From Adiantum capillus-veneris (Eukaryota > Streptophyta > Polypodiopsida > Polypodiales > Pteridaceae): 64,000 nucleotides of DNA. A program made the position numbers and the translations under genes. Below are positions 1 through 11,079 of the stretch, one piece after another. How positions within the stretch are numbered: the first letter of the stretch is position 1; each line of letters begins with the position of its first letter. The stretch covers positions 93,996,612 through 94,060,611 of the forward strand of contig CM043945.1 of assembly GCA_014529385.2 (NCBI GenBank), written 5' to 3'. The notes under the pieces are model-generated. The model was not told the DNA's origin. It worked only from the letters and a program-made list of their open reading frames with translations, and did no database searches.

Positions 1-642
1 AAATGTACGCTCAAGCTACGAGCTGCTCCAAACTTGTAATCATTGCAAGTAATGAATGGGTAATAAGATTTCATTTTTGAAACTTGCATTGTGTTCCTCT
101 CTCTTTTCTCTTCAATGCAAGAGTAAGAAATTCAAGTTTTTTTTGAGGTTCGCGACTACATGTCTGTGAGCTGTAAACGCAGATTTGAGTGCTTAAATCA
201 TTGTTTATAGTCGTTTTGACCATAGGAGAGTGTTCTTAGACCGTAGGACAATATTTTTGGCATGTTGTGTTGCAGTTTTTAGGACGTTTTTCATGATGGA
301 TCGTGATTTTGGTACCTTGTTGGATTAAAACTAGACTTGGTAGGATTGTGCCCATAGGTGTCCTAAACCTCCTCCTAAAGTTTCATTGTATTTTGAGTAC
401 GTTTGAGTGCCGAAATGGCGTGATGACATGGAGTTCTGAAAAAGGATATAGACAGATTTTCCTGATCGTTGAGTGTTGGTTTGCTTGTAGATTTGTTGTG
501 TTTGCTTGTTAAGGTTCACTTCTTGAGATTGACGATCTCAAAGAGTCTTCATGCCCCATCCAAGTCACTTCCCTGAGTATTGACATTATGTTAGTACCAA
601 AAAGCTATGCTGCAGATGTCCGTCGCGGCGACCCGCTAACAT
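1..642 (+). repeat. Element A left LTR (5' part missing)
   Basis: From about 229 to 642 the sequence matches 31522-31932 at roughly 90% by eye, including the end CCGCTAACA directly before the primer site. Positions 1-228 match a third, reversed copy near 48930-49100 rather than the shortened right LTR of A, so the right LTR probably lost its middle part. The true start is outside the window. Confidence 0.8.
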
Positions 643-643
643 T

Positions 644-661
644 GGTGTCGCTGCCGGGGAT
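644..661 (+). promoter_or_regulatory. Primer binding site, tRNA-Asp type
   Basis: TGGTGTCGCTGCCGGGGA starts two bases after the LTR end. It resembles the complement of the plant tRNA-Asp 3' end (TGGCGCCGTTGCCGGGGA, from memory) with three differences. Element B has the same T-to-C change at the ninth base, so the local tRNA may differ there. Confidence 0.7.
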
Positions 662-3491
662 ATGATCCTTGGATGGTGAGTGACCTAGCGCGTATTTAGA
701 GCGTTCTTTTTTTAATATTTTTCTCTCTATTCCATTGACAGTTTAGCAGCGAATCAGCTAGACACGGGGTTTAGTGCTTGATAGAGCATAGAAGTCAAGG
801 ACTTGCTAGATCTATTCTTGAGAAGTAAAGAGGGTTGTGAGTGAGATAGCCAAAAGCATTTCATTCTCCAATTTTCTCTATGCTTTCAGAGTGTTGTTCC
901 ATTTTCAGTTTCGACTTTGTTTATACCACTATGTTTGTTTTTGTTTCATGTTTCATTTTAGTACTTAGGAGTAGGATAAGTAGAAACTACGAACATCAAA
1001 TTTGGGCTAAAAGATTGAGGGAAAAAAGGGTGAAAACCATATTTTGGCAAAAATGACCATAACTCTGAAATTCTAAAATTTTGATGGTAGAGAGCTTAAA
1101 AGTGAGCCAAATTCAAAATTTTGTGGATCAAAGGCATCAATATACTCTCTAGAAGCAATTTGGAAAGTTTGGCCAGATTTTGTGGAGGAACATGGATCGC
1201 GATCCATGTACCTCAGAGACCATTTGGTGAAAAGTGACCAATTACATTGAGCATCAGGGGGATACTGCTCTGATCAAGTTTGCTTGGAAGAAAAACTCAA
1301 AAATCACATAAGAAAAAACCAGGGATTCAGAGACAAAAGTTGTGTTTTTTCAACTTTTTGGGGTCCAAATTCAAAAAGGGGTGAGATTTGGCTTCTACAG
1401 GGCATAGAGAACCAACAGAACAAAATTCATGAAAAAATGATGCCAAACATGGATCGCAATCCATGTACATTTTTGGCATTTGGGGCTTATATTTGACAAG
1501 TATATCCCTGATAACTAGTGGAACAACTTTGCCAAAAGGGACCATAGCAAAAAATTGAAAAAAGTTGGTCAAAATAGCCAAATACAGAAACTAGTCAAAA
1601 ACCGCAGGGCAGGCAGAAAATCTCACTTTTGAGAAGTAAAAAGTTGTCCTAATTTAAAAATATTTGGGGAAGAGTATCACCATAACATGGACTATAAGAT
1701 GACCAAGTTTCATGTCAAAATGAGATAAAACATGGATCGCGATCCATGTACCTCATGGAAAAATTGTAAAAAAATTTTGGCTGAGATTTGAGTAGTAGAT
1801 AGCTGGTATCATTTGGAACAACTTTCCCAAAAGAACTATATGCAAGAAAGTTGTAAAAAGTGGTCAAAAGAGCCATAAATAGAACATTGTCAAAACTGTC
1901 ACAACAGACTGTAGAAGTGAGATTTGGTAGGGAAAAATTCATCCAAATACAAAAAAAAATTGTGAGCAGTCTACAAACATCATAAGCTATCAGCACTCCA
2001 AAAATTCAAGTCCAAAAGTGGTGGAACATGGATCGTGATCCATTTACCCCTAAGAAATTTTTGGACGGAAACTTTTATAGCCTGTAGCAAAGACCATTGT
2101 GAACAAAAGTCCCCAAAGAAATTTTGTCAAAAAGGTTCAAAAAGTGGGTGAAAAGGGCCAAAAACACTGCAAAAAGGAAAACCCTTTAACAAACTTAAAG
2201 ATTGACTTTTTCTTGAACTAAGGTGATCCAAATCACATAAAAACATATAGCAAGCATCAGGAGACCAAGGGGAAGCTGTGTGCGAAGTTTCCTTACCATC
2301 TGACACACAGGTACATGGATCATGATCCATGTTCCTTTGTCACAGACTAATACCATATTTGCACCATAGGTAGCGGACGTCACAAGTAGTCTAGTGGTCT
2401 TTTCAAAACTGAATTTGGATATCAAAAAAAAAACCAAAAGCCCAGAACTGCCAAGTTCTTTGACAAAGGGCCAGAACTGACCTAACTTTCAATCTAGAGG
2501 TCCATTTTCAAAAAAATTGATACCATAGGACCTACTAATCATGTTGATTCTGATGGTACCAAGAAAAGTCAATTTGGACTCCAAACATGGATTACAATCC
2601 ATGTACCTGTAGTGAAAACTTGACTTGAAATTTTTTAGATCAGTAGGCCATACACAAGGAAACATATCCCCAAGTCCAATTTTTTTTTAAAAAAGAGCGA
2701 ATTTGGGTCAAAAGTGAGCAAAACAGGTGACAAACAAAAAACCATTGTGTAGACCTAGTGTTGGCTATTTGACCTATCAAACCAAGTCCAAATCCAAAAA
2801 GATTTGAGATTTAACTTGTGGACATAGTCAAGAACAAACTCCTAAGAGGACAAGTCCAGATGTGGTTGAACATGGATCACAATCCATGCACCTCAACCTC
2901 ATAATTTGCTGAAAATTGGTATAGCACATGCATATGACCTTGTCTACACACATTAAAAGTTTGACAAAATTTGGAGTTTTTTTTTTTGACAGAGGAACAT
3001 GGATCACGATCCATGTACCTCAGCATAATGGGGTATCTGAATTTATGATCTTGTAGACTACTTGAGAATATCCCAAATCTCAAGTTTGAGCAAAAAATAT
3101 CTTTGGGAGACCAAGATACAAGCCAAAGTTCTTGTGTTCTAGTCCTGAAACTATTTTAAGTGTTGTTTTAAGTGCAGCTCACTAAAAGTGCTCTAACTTT
3201 TGATAGACAACTCCAAATTGAGTTAGGTATAGCTAGGAAGAAAGCTTGCGGGCAAAAGCACACACCCAAACTTTTAGCGTACCCAAATCCAAACTTTTAG
3301 ATTTTAGAGCTGAGTTTCTTTAGGTTTCCTAGATCCAAAATTTTAGGGTACCCCAAGAGTAATTTCCGGAGACCAAAATGTCAAATTCCTTACTTTTGAG
3401 AGACCTTACCAGGGGCAGAAAGGGACAAGTTGCACTAAGTCGAAGTGGGCTTGTCAAGGACTATCTTGAGAGTTTTGAGTGAGCCTCAAAC
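662..3491 (+). other. Element A untranslated leader
   Basis: About 2.8 kb between primer site and gag with no credible reading frame. Much of it is a degenerate tandem array (next entry). Its second half contains purine-rich AAAAGT/GGTCAAAA phrases that recur in each unit. A long leader is usual for Athila/Tat-type elements. Confidence 0.6.
1190..3016 (+). repeat. Degenerate ~280-bp tandem array carrying 20-bp palindromes
   Basis: Eight copies of a 20-bp palindrome based on ACATGGATCGCGATCCATGT start at 1190, 1447, 1730, 2026, 2313, 2585, 2870 and 2997. Spacings are 257, 283, 296, 287, 272, 285 and 127 bp. The copies at 1190, 1730 and 2313 are perfect palindromes; the others carry one to a few changes, mostly in the central bases. 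Text between palindromes is similar but much more diverged (for example GGAACAACTTTGCCAAAAG near 1520 and 1816). The palindrome is thus the best-kept part of the unit. Confidence 0.85.
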
Positions 3492-5230
3492 ATGACAAAT
3501 CATCCACCACCAGGGTTCTCTACTTCACTCAGAGACATGAAAAACGATGCAATGCTGACAATTGGGGGATTGGGAGAATACATAAAGGACAGGCACCCTC
3601 TGATCAACAAACCAAACGTGAGATTCATCAAAGCCAATGAATCCATGATAGTGCTTATAGATTATGCTCATGAGGGAATATATAGATTCACAAATGGGGA
3701 TCCATATATCTTCTACAGGTGTGTAGAACCCAATGCCAAGGAGTTGACCACCCATAAGAATCTTTGTGCCTTCACATATACAGATGCCCACGGAGTGCAA
3801 GTTTTGATGGTAGATAAGTATGGAAGAGAGTACAAATTTATTGATCCAATTGACTTAGAATGATACACATACAAGGCTAGTCCGATCTCTACTTGTTTCC
3901 AGACAAAAATGATCCAAGAGCACATATCAGAGAGGATTCCACTGGAATTTTCTCCAAGACTAGAGGAGAGCATGAGAGACGTCTTTCCAAGAGACCGAAA
4001 ATTGGTTAGATTGGTGACTGAACCACAACGATTCAGACCATACCAAGTGGCTCAATGTGTCCAGACAAAATACGATGGGTCAAAGGATCTATATGCTCAT
4101 GTCTCACTCTTCAAACAAGTTTTGAGAGCTGAACAGATTGCTAATTTGCATACTCAGTATGAGGGATTTGAGTTGACATTAGAACAAGTTTTGAGAGCTA
4201 AATAGATTGCTGATTTGCATACTCAGTATGAGGGATTTGGGTTGACCATACCAAGTGGCTCAATGTGTCCACACAAAATATGATGGGTCAAAGGATCTAT
4301 ATGCTCATGTCTCACTCTTCAAACAAGTTTTGAGAGCTGAACAGATTGCTGCTTTTCATACTCAGTATGAGGGATTTGCCTTGACTTGGTTCCAACCACT
4401 AAATAGAGATGATTTTCTCAACATAGCACAACTCTTACAAGAATTTGTAGAGGAGTTCTCAAAAAGGGAGATCAAACACAACATAGTGTCACAAATCTAG
4501 ACTTTTAAACAAAAAACGAACCAAAAAGTGAAGGAAGCTTTACTTCGCTTCAAACAATACATAGACAAATGTCCTATGAAAGAGCTACTGTAAGATGAGA
4601 GATTGTCAATTCTCTTCATAGAGGGCTTGAGGAATGAAACTCTCATAAAGGACCTACATTTGAAAGGATGCATGGCATTTGAGAAAGTCACTAGAGAAGC
4701 TCTTTATCTAGTTAACAATTGCAAGGCCTATGGAGATGTGACTGAAGATACAGACAACACGACTAGTAGCATCTCATCTCCAAAGAGCGAATCAACAACA
4801 AATAGAGATGTTCAAAATCCTTGGGAACCAGTCATTGATCAAGTGGTCAAGGGGGTAATTAGAAGGATAAATGAAGGCTACAAACAGAACCTAAATGTAC
4901 GACATCCTCAATTGAGGAGATGTAATACTTGTGGAGGGGAACACCCCACTCCATGGTGTAGCACTCATCCAAATCCACAACGTGTGCTAGGGCAACAACC
5001 GCATCTTACAAATGATGGGAGAGTGATAGTCAACTACGCTCAACCAATGCATATGCCACAATCCATGAGAAACCAATACTCCCTGGATGCAAATACGCTC
5101 ATGTTCATAGCCAATCAAGAGTATGGTTCAAAGAACAATCTTACCAGATAGGAACAACCATTGGCAGGACCACCAACTATGAAACAAGAAGGTCCATGCT
5201 ATGAGAGTGGAGGTGATCATTGGTCATGAA
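3492..5230 (+). pseudogene. Element A gag (decayed)
   Basis: The frame starts with MTNHPPPGFSTSL at 3492 and runs, with stops at 3861, 4203, 4498, 4591 and 5149 and one frame change, to a zinc-knuckle region. The central part (about 3909-4720) has the helical, charged character of a retrotransposon capsid (QVLRAEQIA, LLRFKQYIDKCPMKELL, FIEGLRNETLI). A knuckle-like CNTCGGEHPTPWC lies at 4921-4960. A second one at about 5199-5236 has a Ser in place of its second Cys (CYESGGDHW) and an internal TGA. The gene is non-functional. The first 124 residues resemble nothing I recognise. Confidence 0.7.
4037..4395 (+). repeat. 208-bp tandem duplication inside element A gag
   Basis: The block beginning ACCATACCAAGTGGCTCAAT at 4037 recurs at 4245. 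A further partial copy of its tail (TTGAGAGCTRAAYAGATTGC, TTTGCATACTCAGTATGAGG) lies at 4187-4244. The duplication shifts the reading frame, so it arose after, or together with, loss of gag function in this copy. Confidence 0.85.
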
Positions 5231-6409
5231 GTTGTCCAAACAAGGGTCCACAAATATAACTATTTGTATTCTATAAACGTTGTGGGTGGACCACCTACGC
5301 CAACACCGTGCTAAGAATCTAGACTACAAGGGGAAAGCAACAATGAATGTTGTAGGCGTGATGCCTTCTTCAAGCGGATCCGAGGTAGAACTCACAATAC
5401 CTTTAAATGTGATGACTCAAGATCAAGCTCAAGAAACTGCCAAAAATAAACCAGCTAAGGAAGCCACATTGCCTGTTTAAATAGAAATCAAGAACATATC
5501 GGTGAGAATAGGAAGAAAATCATGGAAAGCCAAACGAGACAAAATGAGAGCAAAAAGGCTACAACAGAAAGATGCTTTGGAAACTGAACTAAATCAAACA
5601 AAAGAAAATTTTAGATGAGAGAAAGAAAGCAAAAAAAAAAAGCAAGGGGACCTAAAGAGTCAAAGACTAACTTGGGAGGTTCAGTCTTGGTCGACAAAGT
5701 CTTTGAACCTTTGGATGCAATCTTGAAAGCTTATGATGCTAGGTTAAAGGCCAACCAAACCCAAGAGGATAGATGGTTGACATATCCTCATCTAGGGTAT
5801 GAAAAAGAGAGGTTGTAAATGTGTAAGGAGCTCATCCAAAAGGCCCAAGCTCTTATGGAACCACATGTTCCAGATGCTCCAAAACTGGAGTTGCTAATCT
5901 GCAAAAAAATCTAGGAATTGAAAATTTGTGTATTGTAAACAAAGAGGAAGATCTAAGAGTTGAGGCACCTTTAGATACAGGAAAAGTAGCCAATACCACA
6001 GATGGGGTGGGCTCACAAGCAGTGATGCCTATTCTAGAGGTAGAAGAACCATGGCCACAATCCTTATGGGAATCAATTAGAAACCAAAAAGATGGTATTT
6101 CTACCTTACAGTCAGCACCTATCCCTAAAATAAACATGGATCATGAATTTTTCGCAGGAGATATAAGATCTTTATATGGGATGCCAGGTCTATCGCATTT
6201 GAAGAGAGCAAACCATGCTCTCTAAAGACTTTGCCATCTTTCATAGAAGAACTCGAGACAAAATTGAAGGTCAAAATGGTACCTTCTTAGTGGAAAGACA
6301 CACCAAAAATGATGGATACCAAGAGATTGCATGAATTGATGTCGTTCCTACACAATGCACACTTTATCTCTCAAATCTACAAAAAATTAGACCGCATCTA
6401 TGGGGCCAA
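5231..6409 (+). pseudogene. Element A gag-to-protease linker, broken frames
   Basis: Short open stretches at 5280-5480, 5615-5818 and 5926-6225 are rich in Lys, Glu and Gln (for example a Lys run at about 5625-5645). They are separated by stops. No domain is recognisable. By position this is the linker between the nucleocapsid and protease of element A. Element B has a similar Lys/Glu-rich linker (about 19030-19500), which supports homology of layout rather than of sequence. Confidence 0.4.
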
Positions 6410-6958
6410 ATGGGAAAAAACTTGGAAAAGATGGGGTTGAGAATCCCTTCACATGACCATCGTGTGCACAAAAACATGGATTACACCTCGCCTAAGAAGC
6501 CACTGACAAAGCCAATACAAGTAAATAAGGTGGGTGACTATTGTGCAGGTGAAGAAGGAAACGCCACCTTACCGCTTGAGTACAAAGGTATAAAGACGGT
6601 TGCTATATTAGATAGTGGGAAAGGAATTGCCATTACGACCAAAGAGATATGGAAAAAATGGGGAAAGCCTGCTCTTACAAAAACTTGAATGAAACTGCAA
6701 TTAGCAGATGGATACGTGGAGAAACCGATTGGAATATTAGAACAAACCATTGTATCCTCATGTGGCATCGATTATGAGCACACCTTTTCCATAATAGATT
6801 TTGACGAGAGCAGCAACTTTGATATCATATTGGGTAGACCATTCATGCGTCAGCTCAAAATGGTACAAGACTGGGGCTATGACTATATCTACTTGAGACA
6901 CAAAGAGCTTACAACAAAAATCAGTTTCAAAGATCATAGTTATAGAGATGTAGTGTGA
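6410..6958 (+). pseudogene. Element A aspartic protease (retropepsin) domain
   Basis: One frame with a single TGA at 6686-6688. It reads EEGNATLPLEYKG, then ILDSGKGIAITTKEIW (active-site D-S-G at about 6610-6620), then the C-terminal signature DIILGRPFMRQ near 6820-6850 and DWGYDYIYLR. It aligns well with the protease of element B (ILDGGAGVSIVTKDCW, MILGRPFMRE). The family cleaves Gag-Pol as a homodimer. The stop makes this copy non-functional, but the catalytic Asp is retained. Confidence 0.75.
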
Positions 6959-7015
6959 ACCCCGAGGGAAGACTTAAACTCCACAAATGATTTGGAAAGC
7001 AAAGCTCATATTTGA

Positions 7016-8046
7016 ATGTACGGAGCTCTTGAGAGTGTAAGAAAGGAAGATTGCATCCTAGAGTGTTCAGTAGAAGATGAGACATATATTCCAGAACCAT
7101 TTCCAGAGAAGTTATTTGAACCCTTTGGATGGGATCAAATACTGGCCACTCTTGATGTGTGCGTGAATGAGGTGACCCAGAATAAATTTTGCAATGAAGA
7201 TGGGTATGATATAACTCCCTTATTTACGATAAATGTGTTGAAGGAAGCTAATGAAGTTTGTGAGTGTAAAAGCAGAAAAGGTGAGACAGATAGCTACGTC
7301 CTGGAGCATGGTGCCAAAGTACAAACGAAGGAAGTAGAGCAACCACGAGAATATGTCATCATTGACATACCTGAAGAATCGACAAAAGCTGTTTCAAAGA
7401 AGCCGACTCCAAAAAGAGTGCAAATGAAAGCAGATGAAGAAGAAAAGTTTCTAGTTTCAACATCAAATGCTCAACAAACACAAGATCAAGAGAAGAACAA
7501 GGATACGAGAGAAGATCAATTATCATCTACGCCAATCAAATTTAGCATATACGGAGAAACAGAACTAAAAATCACATGTTTAGCTGTGATAGATCCGGAA
7601 GCAACGAAAATCTAATGTCTTATGATATGTGGATAATGATGGGAAAGACACAAATCAAAGAGCTAGAGGAGATAGTGTACAAAAGTTCAAAAACTACGAT
7701 TCCTAGCTTTGGAGTGGCAAAAGTTGTACTCAAGAGTATCAGGGCTTATAAAAATACTTTCCACATAATCCACTCCCATTACATCAAAGAGAGTCTGGTC
7801 TTGACAAAAAGCTGTAGGAACATCTTCTTTCTACCACAAGGAAAATCTTCAGCAAAAACACCATCAAAAACCTTAAAAGCACCTCAAGTCAATGCAAAGA
7901 AGGAGCAACCGACCATAACAGAAAAGGGTAAAGCTAAGGTACACACTGAAGTATATCAACCTTACAAGAGGACTTTACCCTCAATGAGCTTCCATCAAAC
8001 TTCCCTCGAACCCTCTACATCAAGAGCCAAACCATTGACAATGTAA
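7016..8046 (+). pseudogene. Element A C-terminal region with second protease-like domain
   Basis: The frame 7016-7615 is acidic with no recognisable domain. It passes into VIDPEATKI at its end. The next frame from about 7600 continues NENLMSYDMWIMMGK. Element B has LLDTGAKYNLLSYGMW and then QLGKP in the matching place. A one-base deletion within the active-site codons (about 7592-7600) explains the frame break in A. In B this domain lies after integrase, so A seems to have lost the RT-RNase H-integrase block while keeping both flanking protease-like domains. The copy is non-functional. Confidence 0.6.
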
Positions 8047-8216
8047 TGGAAACCGAAACAAAAAGTTCATCAACCAAAGTTTCCATCACATCAAAGCATT
8101 AGGAAGAAGACCAAGAGAATCAACCAAGTGCTAGTATCCAAAGATCACATCCAAGTCAAAGACCCAATTTGAATACCTGAAGCACAAGCTCAGCCACAAC
8201 AACAAAAGATGACAGG

Positions 8217-8853
8217 GTGGGTAGCATCAAAGGATTCAATCACTGCTCAAGGCTATTCCAAGGAAACACTAATATTTGGGCCAAAAAGCCTAAAGTAGTA
8301 GCGTGGACCTACCCACCTCAACCAACGAGTTCTACAAAGAACAAGATGCGTTATAAACGCAAGACAGATGACTCAAATAGGAGAAAGAAAAACCACAAAT
8401 GGCAGAAGAAAAGACCTTCCAAGCAAGAAATGCGACAAGTTTGGGTTCCAAAGTGAGACCTTAGCCAAGCTACCCAACAAACACAGATGCAACAATAGAT
8501 GACTCCAGTGAAGCTACTCAAAGCACAAGAGATTCTATGAAGGTAACACTCAAATATGGTTAGCAAAGATTGTAGCTATGAAGGTAACACTCAAATATGG
8601 TTACCAAAGTAATTCTATGAAGGTAACACTCAAATATGGTTACCAAATATTCTATGAAGGTAACACTCAAATATGGTTACCAAATTAATAGCGTGGACCT
8701 ACTCACTTCAACCAATGAGTTCTACAAAGAACAAGATGCGCTATAAATGCAAGACAAATGATTCAAATAGGAGAAAGAAAAACCACAAATGGCAGAAGAA
8801 AAGACCTTCCAAATATGTAGCTATGAAAGATTATAACTATGAAGGTAACACTC
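8217..8853 (+). repeat. Element A 3' repeat block (165-bp and 37-bp repeats), left part
   Basis: Two copies of a block of roughly 130-165 bp (GCGTGGACCTACYCACYTCA through CAGAAGAAAAGACCTTCCAA) lie at about 8300-8450 and 8690-8815. Between them are four copies of a 37-bp unit TTCTATGAAGGTAACACTCA plus AATATGGTTACCAAAG, at about 8533, 8575, 8613 and 8650. In frame the small unit encodes FYEGNTQIWLPK. Element B is inserted in a further copy of this unit at 8853/29414. Confidence 0.85.
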
Positions 8854-9418
8854 TGTTAACCCTCACGGCACACGGACACCCTATGATCTATAAACGTTGT
8901 ATTATTTAGAGTCAGGTACCAGGCTTGTCGGACCAATAGGAACAGGGTAAGGGTGATCGCCAATGACAGGCGCACTCTAACTGGAATATTCAAGGAGTTA
9001 GTTGGCTAAGTATGGGCGCCCAAGTGTGAATGGGGTGAGCTCATATAAAAGCCACTAAACCTAATTTTTACTCATTCTCTCATTGTGCAATAGAAGCTGC
9101 TCTTGCTCCATCTCCACCTTCTCCTTCACCATCCCCTTGTGTGTGTGTGTGTGTGTGTACGTGTGAGAGAGAGAGAGAGAGAGAGAGTGTGAGCGTGTGT
9201 GTGTGATCGAGCGTTGCGGCAGCACGACGGCGGCGAGGCGGTTGAGTGCGGCGTAGCGGCGTCTCCCTCTTCTTCGCGGCGCGGGAATCCTTCATTCGCC
9301 ACTACGCAGGAAGGTGAGTTACACACCATTCTTCCTTGTGAGCTTGTCTGTTGTATGACTGTGTGCTAGGAGCCTTTGTGGCTCGCACACGGCGCGTAGC
9401 AAGTCCCTAGCCGTGATA
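8854..9418 (+). repeat. Element B left LTR
   Basis: 565 bp. It matches 27441-27994 plus 29397-29413. A TATA-like CATATAAAAG lies at 9042-9051, so transcription probably starts near 9075. A (GT)n then (GA)n tract lies at about 9138-9187. The left copy ends GTGATA where the right copy ends GTGACA. Confidence 0.92.
9042..9051 (+). promoter_or_regulatory. TATA box in element B LTR
   Basis: CATATAAAAG follows a GGGGTGAGCT block and is the only good TATA signal in the LTR. It is repeated exactly in the right LTR at about 27629-27638. Confidence 0.6.
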
Positions 9419-9422
9419 TTTT

Positions 9423-9440
9423 TGGCGCCGCTGCCGGAGA
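9423..9440 (+). promoter_or_regulatory. Primer binding site of element B, tRNA-Asp type
   Basis: TGGCGCCGCTGCCGGAGA begins five bases after the LTR. It differs from the remembered tRNA-Asp complement at two positions. Confidence 0.8.
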
Positions 9441-10412
9441 TCTGCTGCGCGTGAAGCTCCAATGGCGACCTGTAAATTGTATTGAAGCTATTTTTTATGT
9501 AGGAAAGGCGCGGCTTAAGTTTGATTATTGTTATTATGCAAAAACAGTAGAGAAAGACACAATGTTGTTGACTGCATTCAAGTTTTCTGTGTTCTGTTAA
9601 GCTCTGTTTTGCTAGTTCTATTAAGCTCAGATTTCAGCTTACACAGTTAGCATTTCTTGCGTTTCTGCGTTTTCTAGTTTGCACTGCACAGTTCTGTCAA
9701 GTTTCAATTTTCTGCATTTTTTGTGTTTTCTGGTTTGTGCACAGTTAGGCGCACAATTAGTTAATTAAGCAGGTTAGTAATTAGGTGAACCACTGATTAG
9801 CAGGTCATTAGGTAGGTGGGACAGTAAATAGTTAGGTGAGGTCAACGCGCACCAAAACGCGTACCAAATAATAACCAAAAAATTAAAAAAAATAATCGAA
9901 AAATAAAAACGTGAGTGAGGGGGAGGTTATAAAAAAATCGAAAATATTTAAGCGTGAGTGACTGGGGGGATCACTAAAATTTTGATCGGGATCGGGATCA
10001 TTTCCCCAAGCCCAAGCCCAAGCCCAGGCCCAGGCCTCAGTCCTCAGTTATATACTAGACTCACTCTTATATATATACCCTACCCCCTCAAGAGGGAATG
10101 AGAGCATGTGGGGCAAGTCCTCCACTCTCCTCCCTTCTCTTCCCACTTGCACCCTTAGACTTGCTATTTGGAGCCTAGTTCCCTAGCTAGGAAAAGACTG
10201 TTTTGGGCTTTTCTGGAGCAAAATAGAACCAAACGGTGGGCTGTAAAGCACAACGCGTCCCTCCTAGAGATACGCTCGTTTTGAGCTATCACACGGCCCA
10301 TTCCACGACACGCTCTAAAAAATCTAGCAAAAAAACAAACAAAAAACATGCAAAAAACTAGTCACAAGGCCTCCTAGAGCAGCTTTTTGACACCTGAGGG
10401 TATCAAAAGCAC
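9441..10412 (+). other. Element B untranslated leader
   Basis: Nearly 1 kb without a gene. It includes a GCCCAA hexamer run at about 10003-10035, AT-rich AAAAA tracts near 9880-9960 and a TATATATATA stretch at about 10070. The gag start follows at 10413. Confidence 0.6.
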
Positions 10413-10597
10413 ATGCACTTACGCTCTGGGCGGGTGCTAGAACACGAGCATATTGAGGGTGCCTTTGTTCATACGGACACCCATTACCCATCCACGATAG
10501 GCTCTAGACCCTCAACGGGGACACAAGGTAGCACCACCCAAGACCCTAAAATAGCCGCTAGTGATTCCTCCTCCGACTCAGAAATCATGGAAGCATA
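10413..10597 (+). pseudogene. Element B gag, N-terminal piece
   Basis: Starts MHLRSGRVLEHEHIEG, a common type of plant gypsy gag start. The frame runs into element C at 10598. After element C, the frame resumes with GCATACCCTACC at 16314 (duplicated GCATA), so the codon phase is kept across the insertion. The insertion separates the first 61 codons from the rest. Confidence 0.75.
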
Positions 10598-10995
10598 TGA
10601 AGTCGCGGAGCGGAGCGTGGGTCGACTCTCTCACACACACACACACAGTGAGCTTACACAGTACAGTACGCAGAGAACTGTTAGAAGGGTTATCTCCCAA
10701 TTCCTTAGTATTCACAAAGAATAAGTTAGTATATACAAAGAGTTAGAGGTAAGCGAGTTAGGCGGGCGGCCGGCCATATCCGCATAAGAGGCCACTTGGG
10801 CTTTAATCCCAACACACCCACACACACAGTGAGCTTACACAGTACAATACGCAGAGAACTGTTAGAAGGGTTATCTCCCAATTCCTTAGTATTCACAAAG
10901 AATAAGTTAGTATATACAAAGAGTTAGAGGTAAGTGAGTTAGGCGGGCGGCCGGCCATATCCACATAAGAGGCCACTTGGGCTTTAATCCCAACA
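10598..10995 (-). repeat. Element C 3' LTR with internal tandem duplication
   Basis: 398 bp against 228 bp for the other LTR. Positions 10815-10995 repeat about 10633-10814, starting in the CACACA tract and ending TTAATCCCAACA. Both halves end with the LTR terminus. The outer end begins TGAAGTCGCGGAGCG. Confidence 0.9.
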
Positions 10996-11006
10996 ACCTC
11001 CCACTT
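10996..11006 (-). promoter_or_regulatory. Polypurine tract of element C
   Basis: On the minus strand AAGTGGGAGGT stands directly before the LTR start TGTTGGGATTAAAG. Confidence 0.8.
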
Positions 11007-11079
11007 AAAGTCCAATGTGGCACTTTAAGTAACTGTAAATCTATGAACATAAATGTACAAAGATTTACATGGCTGCCAT

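Noticed and set aside
1190-3016. Palindromes as restriction or phage-type operator sites
   Set aside because: They lie in a retrotransposon leader of a plant genome with ~280-bp spacing; a bacterial interpretation has no support.
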